In this document: positions 13,737 to 20,453 of the stretch, piece after piece
Numbering within the stretch: the first letter of the stretch is position 1
Layout: the number at the start of each line of letters is the position of its first letter
IMG/VR virus record: IMGVR_UViG_3300037264_000427
Span: 1 to 23,994 of that record
Length of the DNA stretch: 23,994 nt
Source of the DNA: a virus
Strand: one strand, 5' to 3'
Notes under the pieces: model-generated
Told to the model about the DNA's origin: nothing
Database searches by the model: none
What the model saw: only the letters and a program-made list of their open reading frames with translations
Made by a program: the position numbers and the translations under genes

Positions 13737-14936
13737 ATGGAGATCACCAACAAGGCCAAGCTGGAGGAGTTCATCGCCAGCGTGACCAAGGGCACGATCA
13801 TGGAGGCTTTCGCCGAGTTCCGCAAGGAGCAGGAGGCGAGGTCGTCCGAGGTCACCAAGGCGTTCGCGTATGCGGGAGCCCGCAACCCCGAACTGGAGAA
13901 GCAGGAGAAGGGCGTCACGCTCGCCCGCATCGTTCGCGCATTCGCGTCCGCCAAGGGCGACGTGGAGAAGGCGCGCGGATACGCCGAGGCCAATGGCTTC
14001 GGCCCCGATGTCGTCAAGGCTCTCGCCACTGCGCCGAACAGCGCGGGCGGCTACGTGATCCCGCCCCAGTACAGCACGGATCTGATCGACCTGCTCTACA
14101 ACCGGGTCGCGATCCGCAAGATGGGCGCGACCTCGCTCCCGATGCCGAACGGCAACATCACGATCCCGAAGCTGACGGCCGGCGTCTCGGCGAGCTACAT
14201 CGGTGAGAACACGGGCACGAACGCCCAGCAGCCGACGTTCGGCGTGATCTCGCTGAACTGGAAGAAGCTCGCGGCCGTCGTGGCCCTGAGCAACGACCTG
14301 ATCCGCTACTCCAGCCCGAAGGCCGACGAGGTGGTCAAGAACGACCTCACGTCGAGCTTCGCGGTGGTCGAGGACGCGGCCTTCCTGTTCGGCCCCGGTT
14401 CCGGCAACAGCCCCAAGGGGCTCGACGCCTGGATCACCGCCGAGGGCACTCGGACGAACGCGGCTTCGGCCGACGGCTCCGACCTCACGCTCGTCATCGC
14501 GGATCTGTTCAAGGGCCCGAAGGCGCTCGAAGAGAACAACATCCCCTTCCTGAAGCCCGGCTGGATCATCGCGCCCCGCACCAAGTTCTTCCTCATGAGC
14601 GTGCGCGACTCGGTTGGCAACTTCTACTTCCTCGACGAGATGAAGCGCGGGACGCTCTTGGGCTACCCCTACTGCTCGACGAACCAGATGCCGACCGGCC
14701 TCACGCCGAACTTCTACCAGAACATCTTCTTCGGGGACTTCACCGACGCCATCATCGGTGAGTCCACGGACTTGATGCTCGACGTGAGCCAGGATGCGAG
14801 CTACCTCGTCGGCGGCAGCCTCGTGTCCGCGTTCGCCTACGACCAGACGGTCATCCGTGGCATCGCTCGCCACGACTTCGCAGTTCGGCGCGGGAAGTCC
14901 TTCTTCTCGCTCGATCAGGTTTCGTGGGGCGTCTAA
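13737..14936 (+). CDS. HK97-fold major capsid protein
   Basis: The 399-residue product starts at an ATG preceded by AAAGGA (13724-13729). Residues 1-94 form a charged, helical delta-domain-like segment that should act as internal scaffold. The shell part begins at ATAPNSAGGYVIPPQYS, the usual N-arm start of mature HK97-type capsid proteins, followed by LYNRVAIRKMGATSLPMPNG, the E-loop and P-domain region, LNWKKLAAVVALSNDLIRYS and a typical C-terminal block (FGDFTDAIIGESTDLMLDVS; VIRGIARHDFAVRRGKSF). By analogy with HK97, cleavage after Lys94 (DVVK/ALA) would leave about 305 residues. It directly follows its protease, and a strong hairpin follows it, which fits a highly expressed gene. Confidence 0.95.
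   Translation: MEITNKAKLEEFIASVTKGTIMEAFAEFRKEQEARSSEVTKAFAYAGARNPELEKQEKGVTLARIVRAFASAKGDVEKARGYAEANGFGPDVVKALATAPNSAGGYVIPPQYSTDLIDLLYNRVAIRKMGATSLPMPNGNITIPKLTAGVSASYIGENTGTNAQQPTFGVISLNWKKLAAVVALSNDLIRYSSPKADEVVKNDLTSSFAVVEDAAFLFGPGSGNSPKGLDAWITAEGTRTNAASADGSDLTLVIADLFKGPKALEENNIPFLKPGWIIAPRTKFFLMSVRDSVGNFYFLDEMKRGTLLGYPYCSTNQMPTGLTPNFYQNIFFGDFTDAIIGESTDLMLDVSQDASYLVGGSLVSAFAYDQTVIRGIARHDFAVRRGKSFFSLDQVSWGV
14016..14021 (+). other. Predicted delta-domain cleavage site (K94/A95) of the capsid protein
   Basis: In HK97 the protease cuts just before a segment reading S-x-x-S-D-A-D-S-A-G. Here the matching segment ALATAPNSAGG is preceded by PDVVK, so the cut is predicted between Lys94 and Ala95. 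The position (94 versus about 103 in HK97) and the sequence context both fit. It is a prediction by analogy. Confidence 0.5.
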
Positions 14937-14951
14937 CGCTCCCCTGACGTA

Positions 14952-14982
14952 AGCTGAGGGGGGCATTCGGCCCCCCTCGGCT
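14952..14982 (+). terminator. Strong GC hairpin after the major capsid gene
   Basis: GAGGGGGGC (14956-14964) pairs with GCCCCCCTC (14970-14978) over a 5-base loop ATTCG, and the stem extends by AGC/GCT after one T-G wobble, giving about 13 pairs. No T-tract follows, so it may be a partial terminator, a processing stop or a 3' protective structure for capsid mRNA. It lies 15 bases past the stop codon. Confidence 0.6.
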
Positions 14983-15037
14983 CGTAAACCGGGAAGGCTA
15001 ATCGGGCCAACCCATTTGAGAGAAAAGGGGAAAGCAC

Positions 15038-15478
15038 ATGCTGCCCTTCACCAAGTCGGATTCGATCTTCCTCGCGAGCGATCTCGTCGCGGACAACGAC
15101 GTGTCGTCCGTGCTGGAGCCCGCAACGGGCGCGGTGGCCCTGGAGGCCAACTCCTACGAGCAGTTCGTGGTCGAGGTTTCGTTCGACAACCTCGTCGCCT
15201 CCGTCGTCTCTGCGTCGGTGCAGTTCTACGGCAAGGCCACGAACGACGGCGACGTGTCCGCGACGTGGACCGTCATCGGCGTCGCGCCGCTCACGGCCCC
15301 CATCGTGGCGGCCAGCGCGGCGACGGTCGGCGGGAAGCTGCTCACCGCGACGCTGCACTCGCGTCACGTGGCGTACAAGTACGTCACCGCCATCGTGACC
15401 GTCACCTACGCCGACCAGGGCGCGGCGACCTACGCGGCGGCCTCGCTCCGTGGCGAGATCGCGCGGAGGGACATCTAA
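15038..15478 (+). CDS. Putative capsid-associated (decoration-like) structural protein
   Basis: The 146-residue ORF starts at an ATG after AGGGGAAAG and follows the capsid gene and its hairpin. The product is rich in Val, Ala, Thr and Ser with alternating hydrophobics (YEQFVVEVSFDN, SASVQFYGKA, YKYVTAIVTVTYADQ), suggesting a beta-sandwich, with no cysteine or signal peptide. I do not recognise a specific family. Its place right after the capsid gene and its beta character suggest a decoration or head-fibre protein, but a minor head component is equally possible. Confidence 0.65.
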   Translation: MLPFTKSDSIFLASDLVADNDVSSVLEPATGAVALEANSYEQFVVEVSFDNLVASVVSASVQFYGKATNDGDVSATWTVIGVAPLTAPIVAASAATVGGKLLTATLHSRHVAYKYVTAIVTVTYADQGAATYAAASLRGEIARRDI

Positions 15479-15479
15479 C

Positions 15480-15722
15480 GTGCGGACCTGCACGTTCGTT
15501 TCTGAGGGAACCGTCGGAACCCGGAAGTACAAGCCGGGCGACACGGTAACGCTCCCCGAAGCGTTCGTGCGTGTCCTGACGCGACGGGGGCTGGTGGTGG
15601 ATGGATCTTCACCGGCTCCCGTCGCCGCTTCTCCACAGGCACCGGACGACTCGGTGCCTGCGGAGGCGCGAGGCTTGAGCAAGCGCGCACTTCGGAAGCT
15701 CCTGCGACGAAAGGTCACGTAA
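15480..15722 (+). CDS. Small head-region hypothetical protein (80 aa)
   Basis: The GTG start lies nine bases after GGAGGG and one base after the previous stop; the stop is immediately followed by the next ATG. The first 40 residues (RKYKPGDTVTLPEAFVRVLT then RRGLV) match the form of small phage proteins with a KxGD-V-LPE-A step found between capsid and connector genes. The rest is a Pro/Ala-rich linker and a strongly basic C-terminus (LSKRALRKLLRRKVT). The basic tail suggests nucleic acid or acidic-protein contact. Function unknown. Confidence 0.65.
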   Translation: MRTCTFVSEGTVGTRKYKPGDTVTLPEAFVRVLTRRGLVVDGSSPAPVAASPQAPDDSVPAEARGLSKRALRKLLRRKVT

Positions 15723-16808
15723 ATGAGCCTCGCCGTCTCCGCTACTGGACTCCTGACGTACACGGGAGTGGACGCGACCGACGGGAAGATCGTCACGGTC
15801 GGCACCGTGACCTATACCCTGAAGACCGGGGCGCTCACGGCCGCCGGCCACGTCAAGATCGAGGCCGGCAACCCGGACGCGACCGTCAGGAACCTCGCGG
15901 GCGCGATCAACGGCCTGACGGGGGCCGGCTGGTACGCGATCCCGGCGAACGCTGCGGCCCGCGCGGCGCACGATGCGGTCGGCGACACGCTGCGGATCGA
16001 CGCGCGCACGCCGGGCACCGCCGGCAACAGCATCGCGCTCACCTCGAACGAAGCCGAGTTCACGGTCCCCGGCACGCTCGCGGGCGGGATCGCCGGAACG
16101 GCCATCGTCCCCTGGAGCCTCGTGTCGCTCGACGAGGCGAAGGTCGCGTTGCGCGTGCGCGGCGACTCCCAGGACGAAGAGATCATTTCCATCCTCTCGG
16201 AAGTCGCGGACGTGATCGAGTGGGAGCTTAGCTTCCGCCCGGTGGCAGACATCGGCGACACGCTGCCCGAAGAGGACACGGACGAGTACCACGACCTCGC
16301 GAATCCGCAAGGCTTCATCTACACGCTGCGCCGGCCGGTGCGCTCGGTCACGGCGTTGTACCTGGGCGGCGCGCTGGTAAGCTCGTCCGACTACATCCTC
16401 GACAGCGCGGCCGGCATGGTGACCCTGATGGGGGCCAAGGTGACGCCGCCGAGCGGTAGCCGTCTGGGCTCGTCCCCGCTCTACCTGGGCAGCGGGCCGT
16501 TCGTCAACTTCCCCGAGGACATCTGGCGCTTCGGCTCGCGCTACTTCCCGGCGACCCAGAGCGCGGCAAGGCTGGTCTACAAGGGCGGCTATGCCCAGAC
16601 CGAGACGGTTCCGCCCATGCTCAAGGGGATCGCGCTCGACGTGGCGGCGCGCATCTACCGCACGCGCGAGCGCAAGTCACAGGGTGTCGTGTCGGAGATC
16701 GCGCAGGGTTTCCAGTTGGCGACCAAGTACGACATGAAGACCCTGAGCGAAGACCTGATGGCTCGGCTCCGCCAGTTCGCGACCCTGACGAAGACCGCCA
16801 GGACGTGA
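15723..16808 (+). CDS. Head-tail connector (gp6/gp15-like) with an N-terminal beta-domain
   Basis: The 361-residue product has two parts. Residues 135-361 have the form of HK97 gp6/SPP1 gp15-type connector proteins: SLDEAKVALRVRGDSQDEEI, a helix with ADVIEWELSFRP, a beta region ending in LVYKGGYAQTETVPPMLKG and a final helical segment ALDVAARIYRTRERKSQG. Such proteins form a ring below the portal. Residues 1-128 are an added beta-rich domain: ATGLLTYTGV, VTVGTVTYTLKTG, NLAGAINGLTG, GTAGNSIALTS and LAGGIAG. This domain is homologous by eye to residues 205-333 of the tail tube protein encoded at 18020. The gene starts directly at the previous stop. Confidence 0.82.
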   Translation: MSLAVSATGLLTYTGVDATDGKIVTVGTVTYTLKTGALTAAGHVKIEAGNPDATVRNLAGAINGLTGAGWYAIPANAAARAAHDAVGDTLRIDARTPGTAGNSIALTSNEAEFTVPGTLAGGIAGTAIVPWSLVSLDEAKVALRVRGDSQDEEIISILSEVADVIEWELSFRPVADIGDTLPEEDTDEYHDLANPQGFIYTLRRPVRSVTALYLGGALVSSSDYILDSAAGMVTLMGAKVTPPSGSRLGSSPLYLGSGPFVNFPEDIWRFGSRYFPATQSAARLVYKGGYAQTETVPPMLKGIALDVAARIYRTRERKSQGVVSEIAQGFQLATKYDMKTLSEDLMARLRQFATLTKTART

Positions 16809-16811
16809 CCC

Positions 16812-17351
16812 GTGGCAACTCCGAAGCAGGCGCGCGCCGCTCTGCTCGCCTTCAAGGCTGGGCTTCCAGTCGCCATCCTGCGCGGGCTTCGCAAGGGCTT
16901 GCCCATCGCGGTTCGCTACGCCACGAAGAAGTACATGCAGCGGAAGGACAACCGCCACCCTATCTCGTCCTTCGACCCTCCTAACCCTGAGCCCGGCCCG
17001 CTCGGCATCCGCCAGGGAAACCTCGCGCGCACGGTCAAGGTGGGCGAGATGCGCTTCACTGGGAAGAAGATCATCGGCAGCATCACGGCCGGAAACGAGG
17101 ACGTGCGGTATGCTCGCATCCACGAGTTCGGGGGCGAGATCATGGCCGTCAACGGACCCTATCTCGCCTTCCCGATGGCGGCTCCAGGGGGAGGGTACTT
17201 CATCGTGAAGAAGCCGAAGGTGTTCATTCCGGCCCGGCCGTTCCTGACGCCGGCCGTCGAGGACGCGATGCCAGAGATCATCGAGCGCGTGCAGAAGGAG
17301 ATGGTCAAGCTCGCCCGTGCTACTCTCAAGGACGTAGCGAGGATCAAGTAG
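16812..17351 (+). CDS. HK97 gp10-like head-tail joining / tail completion protein
   Basis: The GTG start lies three bases after the connector stop; the stop abuts the next ATG. The 179-residue basic protein has the signature of the HK97 gp10 family: YARIHEFGGEI in the middle and a C-terminal FIPARPFLTPAVED followed by a helix PEIIERVQKEMVKLARATLK. These proteins act at the head-tail interface or in tail completion. Residues 85-110 (GKKIIGSITAGNEDVRY) fit the beta core. The position between connector and tail-terminator-like genes agrees with the usual siphovirus order. Confidence 0.85.
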   Translation: MATPKQARAALLAFKAGLPVAILRGLRKGLPIAVRYATKKYMQRKDNRHPISSFDPPNPEPGPLGIRQGNLARTVKVGEMRFTGKKIIGSITAGNEDVRYARIHEFGGEIMAVNGPYLAFPMAAPGGGYFIVKKPKVFIPARPFLTPAVEDAMPEIIERVQKEMVKLARATLKDVARIK

Positions 17352-17846
17352 ATGGCGCAGCCTGGAATTCTTCCCGCGCAAGAACCGACCGAGTACCGGC
17401 TGCTGGAGGCAGTTCGAGCGATGCTCGAAGCGGCCGTTGGCTCCGAGTACATCTACGACGCCGACGGTTCCTACATCGTCTCGAAGCCGCAAGTCAAGCA
17501 CCTCACCGAGATCGTGAAGGAACCGTGGCCGAAGGTGCTCTACCTCGTGTCTCCTGGCGACGTGAACCCGCAGGACTACACGCAGTGCGCGACGCTGTTT
17601 CCTGGCGACCTGCTCGTGACGGCGGGGCAGACCATCGGGACTCCCGAGCTTCCGTGGCTCTCCGGCTACGTGCCGGTGTCCAAGGTTCAGCTTCGCATGG
17701 TGCAGGACATCTACAGGGCCCTTCACCTCAAGCAGATCGACGACGCCATCCTCAAGATCGCCAACAGGAACCTCGACCTCGAAGTGGACGGCTGGGCTCT
17801 CGTGCAGGTTCAAGTCTCGTTCGAGTACACGGAGGTTGACTCGTGA
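17352..17846 (+). CDS. Probable tail terminator protein
   Basis: The 164-residue ORF directly follows the gp10-like gene and comes shortly before the tail tube gene, the place of the tail terminator (lambda U / SPP1 gp17 class). The C-terminal part has helices (VQLRMVQDIYRALHLKQIDD, AILKIANRNLDLEVDG) and a final strand VQVQVSFEYTEVDS, consistent with the alpha/beta fold of these ring proteins. I see no diagnostic motif, so the call rests mainly on order and length. Its stop overlaps the next small ORF as GTGA. Confidence 0.6.
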   Translation: MAQPGILPAQEPTEYRLLEAVRAMLEAAVGSEYIYDADGSYIVSKPQVKHLTEIVKEPWPKVLYLVSPGDVNPQDYTQCATLFPGDLLVTAGQTIGTPELPWLSGYVPVSKVQLRMVQDIYRALHLKQIDDAILKIANRNLDLEVDGWALVQVQVSFEYTEVDS

Positions 17847-18016
17847 GCCCCGAGGCGCTCACGGAAACGGTGGTACGCTTGGAGGAGTTGGAGCGGCGCG
17901 TGGCCCTCCTCGAACAGCAGATGAATCCGCCGGCCCCGGACCCCCTAGAGGTGGGCACCGAGGTTTTCCGGCAGATGTCGAAGATCAAGGACAAGGCACT
18001 CAAGAGGAGGGTGTAG
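17843..18016 (+). CDS. Small coiled-coil protein (57 aa)
   Basis: A GTG overlapping the previous stop (GTGA) opens a 57-residue ORF ending three bases before the tail tube ATG. Residues 5-28 form a leucine-heptad helix (LTETVVRLEELERRVALLEQ), then a Pro-rich break (NPPAPDPLE) and a basic C-terminal helix (FRQMSKIKDKALKRRV). It probably oligomerises. I do not recognise a family. The tight overlap on both sides supports a real gene, and its own 3' end supplies the GAGGAGGG ribosome site for the tail tube gene. Confidence 0.6.
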   Translation: MSPEALTETVVRLEELERRVALLEQQMNPPAPDPLEVGTEVFRQMSKIKDKALKRRV

Positions 18017-18019
18017 CAC

Positions 18020-19459
18020 ATGGCCGAACTTCAGGGCAGCGCGGCGAAGGCCGCATATCGAAAGTCCGTGACGTGGGGGACCGCCGTGGCCCTGGGCGAC
18101 GGCGATCAGGTCGAGTACGCCTCCGAGTCCATCGTCCCCGACGTGCAGTTGATCGACTCCGACCAGATCAACGGTCAGGCGCTTCCGGGCGCGAGCGACA
18201 CCGGAGCGGTGATCGTCCAGGGCGACCTCGCGGGCATGGACGGCAAGTATAGCGGGCACGAGCGGTTCTTCCGCGACGTGTTCGGCCAGAACGTCTCCGT
18301 GATCGACGGCGACGGCTTCAAGCACAAGATGGACTTCCTGACCTCCAACGAGGGCTTCTACGGAACGCTCGCGTTCGAGAAGGTCGTGGACGCGGGCACC
18401 CACACGATTCACGAGATCGACTCGTGGAAGCCGATGGGGCTGACGTTCGATGGCGCGGCGGGCCAGCCGGTCAAGCTCACGGTGCGAGGCATCGGTCGAG
18501 AGCTTCAGCCGGGTGAGTCCACCTTCAACACCGCGAGCACGTCGTGGACCCTGCCCGGAAAGGGCGCGGTTCCCGAGGAGCGGCGTCTGGTGAAGTTCGG
18601 CCAGACCATCATCGAGATCGCCGAGGCACCCGTGGCCTTGACGGCGACGGGGTACTACACCTACACCGCCGTGAACCCGACGGCCGGCGACTTCGTGACC
18701 GTCAACGGGCGCGTCTACACGTTCGTCGTGAGCCCCGCTGTCAACGACGACGTGGAGATCGCGGGCACCTCCGACCTGACCGCACTCAACCTCGAACGCG
18801 CGATCAACATGAGCGGTGGCATCAACGCCGTCGCGGGCGACTACCTCGTCGTCACGGCGAACGCCGTCGTCACGGCCTACGCCAACCCCACCCTGAACCG
18901 CGTGATCCTCACCTCGATCCTGGCGGGCGTCGTCGGAAACACCTACACGATCACGGAGTCGAGCACGGAGTACGGGAGTTCCGGCGCGACGCTCACGGGC
19001 GGAGTGGCGGGCTCGTCCTACGTGGACCTGTGCGCCTCGGCCTTCAACATCTCGCTTCAGCGCAACGGCGAGCCGGTGCAGACGACCTGCGACGGCGACT
19101 TCGCCTCCGAGCCGAGCACGGATACGGTCGAGATTTCCGGCACCCTGGAGTTCCCGATCTACGACGACGACAACCACTTCCTCGTGGAAGCGAACATCTC
19201 GAAGGCGGTCCTCTCGCTCCGCTTCACGTTCACCCATCCCGACTTCTACTCGAACGGGAAGCCCTACAAGATCGTTCTCATCGTGCCGGGCGTGCAGTTG
19301 ACCGGCGGCTACCCGAACGTCGGGGGCCGTGGTCGGGTGCCGCTCTCGGTCGCGTGGCGCGCGCACAACGCGGAGAACCCGGCTGACATCGACGCGACGA
19401 TGCCGCGTCTCTACGTCTACAACGACACCGTTGACATCGACGACTTCGGCAACTTCTAA
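18020..19459 (+). CDS. Major tail tube protein with an inserted beta-domain
   Basis: The 479-residue product starts after GAGGAGGG (18005-18011). The N-terminus (AAYRKSVTWGTAVALGDGDQ) is typical of phage tail tube proteins that begin with a VTWGTA-type strand. The tube fold appears split: residues 1-200 and 335-479 hold strand-rich segments such as KMDFLTSNEGFYGTLAFEK, QTTCDGDFASEPSTDTVEIS and YSNGKPYKIVLIVPGVQLTG. Residues 205-333 are an added domain (ATGYYTYTAV, VTVNGRVYTFVV, NLERAINMSGG, VVGNTYTITES, ATLTGGVAG) related to the N-terminus of the connector. It probably projects from the tube surface. A strong hairpin follows the gene. Confidence 0.85.
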   Translation: MAELQGSAAKAAYRKSVTWGTAVALGDGDQVEYASESIVPDVQLIDSDQINGQALPGASDTGAVIVQGDLAGMDGKYSGHERFFRDVFGQNVSVIDGDGFKHKMDFLTSNEGFYGTLAFEKVVDAGTHTIHEIDSWKPMGLTFDGAAGQPVKLTVRGIGRELQPGESTFNTASTSWTLPGKGAVPEERRLVKFGQTIIEIAEAPVALTATGYYTYTAVNPTAGDFVTVNGRVYTFVVSPAVNDDVEIAGTSDLTALNLERAINMSGGINAVAGDYLVVTANAVVTAYANPTLNRVILTSILAGVVGNTYTITESSTEYGSSGATLTGGVAGSSYVDLCASAFNISLQRNGEPVQTTCDGDFASEPSTDTVEISGTLEFPIYDDDNHFLVEANISKAVLSLRFTFTHPDFYSNGKPYKIVLIVPGVQLTGGYPNVGGRGRVPLSVAWRAHNAENPADIDATMPRLYVYNDTVDIDDFGNF

Positions 19460-19468
19460 GACCCCTGA

Positions 19469-19492
19469 GCGGGGGAGGGCAACCTCCCCCGC
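19469..19492 (+). terminator. Strong GC hairpin with GCAA tetraloop after the tail tube gene
   Basis: GCGGGGGAGG (19469-19478) pairs perfectly with CCTCCCCCGC (19483-19492) over a GCAA loop, a stable GNRA tetraloop. No T-tract follows. It lies nine bases after the stop and 23 bases before the next GTG. Like the hairpin after the capsid gene it may reduce read-through into low-copy genes or protect the 3' end of an abundant message. Confidence 0.6.
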
Positions 19493-19515
19493 GCCCCCTA
19501 GCGTGGAGGTGAAGC

Positions 19516-20055
19516 GTGGCCGTGCTCAAAGACTACGGGAAGAGCGAGAACGACCTGGGCGTGTGGTTCCCGTTCGGCGAAGAGGTTCCAGCGCCATTCG
19601 AGGTGCGGATTCGGCGCATCCCGCACGACGTGGCGACACGCATCGGAAAGCAGTACGGGCGCGAGGCGATGTCGGTCGTGGACGGCGTTCGCCGGCCGCA
19701 GATCGAACGCAGCCTGGAAGAGATGACGAAGTGGCTGCTCGCGCAGGCGGCCTGGGCCTGGGTGGACTCCAAGGGGCTCCAGATCGAGGTGGGCGACGAC
19801 GACGCCGCGCGCCTGTGGACCGGGCTCCTCAAGGCGGAGCAGAAGATCGGTGACGTGATCGACCTGAGCGGCGCGTTCCTCTCGCACGAGGTGAAGATTC
19901 GGGTCCTGACCCAGCTTCGCCCGTTCGCGACCGTGACCGACACCGAGACGCTCAAGAGGGATCGTCAGGACCTCGCGACGTTCCTCATCCTCAAGTCTTC
20001 CATGCTCCAGACGGATACGACCAAATCCGAAACGGAGGCCCTGGGAAACTCGTAG
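19516..20055 (+). CDS. Tail assembly chaperone, G-type (zero-frame product)
   Basis: The GTG start follows GGAGGTGAAGC and gives 179 residues. The gene lies between the tail tube and tape measure genes, the place of lambda G. The protein has a short N-terminal beta part (GVWFPFGEEVPAPFEVRIRR) and helical remainder with acidic patches, including WLLAQAAWAWVDSKGLQIEV and LSHEVKIRVLTQLRPF. Such chaperones coat the tape measure protein before tail tube assembly. The last codons carry the slippery heptamer GGGAAAC two codons before the TAG, giving a longer G-T fusion by -1 frameshifting. Confidence 0.88.
   Translation: MAVLKDYGKSENDLGVWFPFGEEVPAPFEVRIRRIPHDVATRIGKQYGREAMSVVDGVRRPQIERSLEEMTKWLLAQAAWAWVDSKGLQIEVGDDDAARLWTGLLKAEQKIGDVIDLSGAFLSHEVKIRVLTQLRPFATVTDTETLKRDRQDLATFLILKSSMLQTDTTKSETEALGNS
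20043..20049 (+). promoter_or_regulatory. -1 programmed frameshift slippery site GGGAAAC
   Basis: In the zero frame the codons read G-GGA-AAC, exactly the X-XXY-YYZ form, and differ by one base from lambda's GGGAAAG. The -1 frame is open from well before this point to 20438. Six bases downstream, GGTGGCT (20056-20062) can pair with AGTCACC (20087-20093), seven pairs including one G-U, as a stimulatory stem; an inner GGCT/AGCC stem (20071-20074, 20079-20082) may stack in its loop. Confidence 0.85.
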
Positions 20056-20438
20056 GGTGGCTCGCGTGGCGGCTGGATAGCCCGCAAGTCACCGAGGCCG
20101 TCTGCTGGAAGTGCGTGATGCTGGGGCGCGGGGGCGAAGAGGACCCCTGCGTCCCACGCGCGACGCTTCTCAAGATCCAGCGCGACCCAAAGCGCATCTG
20201 CCCGCGCTTCGAGTTGACCGAGGACAACGAGGTCCTGGCCGAGATCGCGTGGTTTGCCGTCAAGCTCGGCGGCGACCATCCGCTCTTCCACAAGCTCTTC
20301 GACCTGCACACGGCCGAACTGAGCCCCGAGGGGAAGCGCCGAGCGTTCCTCACCGTCGTGCGCGCCGTCAGCGATGAGGGGATCGCTGCTAGAATCAAGG
20401 CAGAGAGGGAGCGTGCCCTCAAGGTGAACAGGGAATAA
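20049..20438 (+). CDS. Tail assembly chaperone T-domain, made as G-T fusion by -1 frameshift
   Basis: This frame follows the slippery site: after Asn178 of the G protein the ribosome slips back and reads from 20049, adding 129 residues (LVGWLAWRLDSPQVTEAV onwards), for a 307-residue fusion. No strong ribosome site precedes the internal GTG/ATG codons at 20115-20120, which supports frameshifting over independent initiation. The added domain has Cys residues near its start and a helical body (EVLAEIAWFAVKLGGDHPLF, GIAARIKAERERALKVN). By analogy with lambda gpGT it should recruit tail tube subunits to the tape measure complex. Confidence 0.82.
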   Translation, partial: LVGWLAWRLDSPQVTEAVCWKCVMLGRGGEEDPCVPRATLLKIQRDPKRICPRFELTEDNEVLAEIAWFAVKLGGDHPLFHKLFDLHTAELSPEGKRRAFLTVVRAVSDEGIAARIKAERERALKVNRE

Positions 20439-20453
20439 AAGGGAGCCCTCCGC

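Noticed and set aside
11493-14966. Very long - strand open frame (over 1100 codons) opposite protease and capsid genes
   Set aside because: Typical antisense shadow of GC-rich codon use. It runs across two well-identified genes and their gap, its product is Arg/Leu/Val-rich without recognisable domains, and no ribosome site or promoter supports it.
18544-19386. Alternative + strand frame inside the tail tube gene
   Set aside because: The product is Arg/His/Asp-rich shadow sequence without domain signatures, and the tail tube frame explains the region fully.
20115-20438. T-domain as an independently started gene
   Set aside because: No good ribosome site precedes its start codons, while a perfect slippery heptamer in the right phase and an open -1 frame explain its expression.
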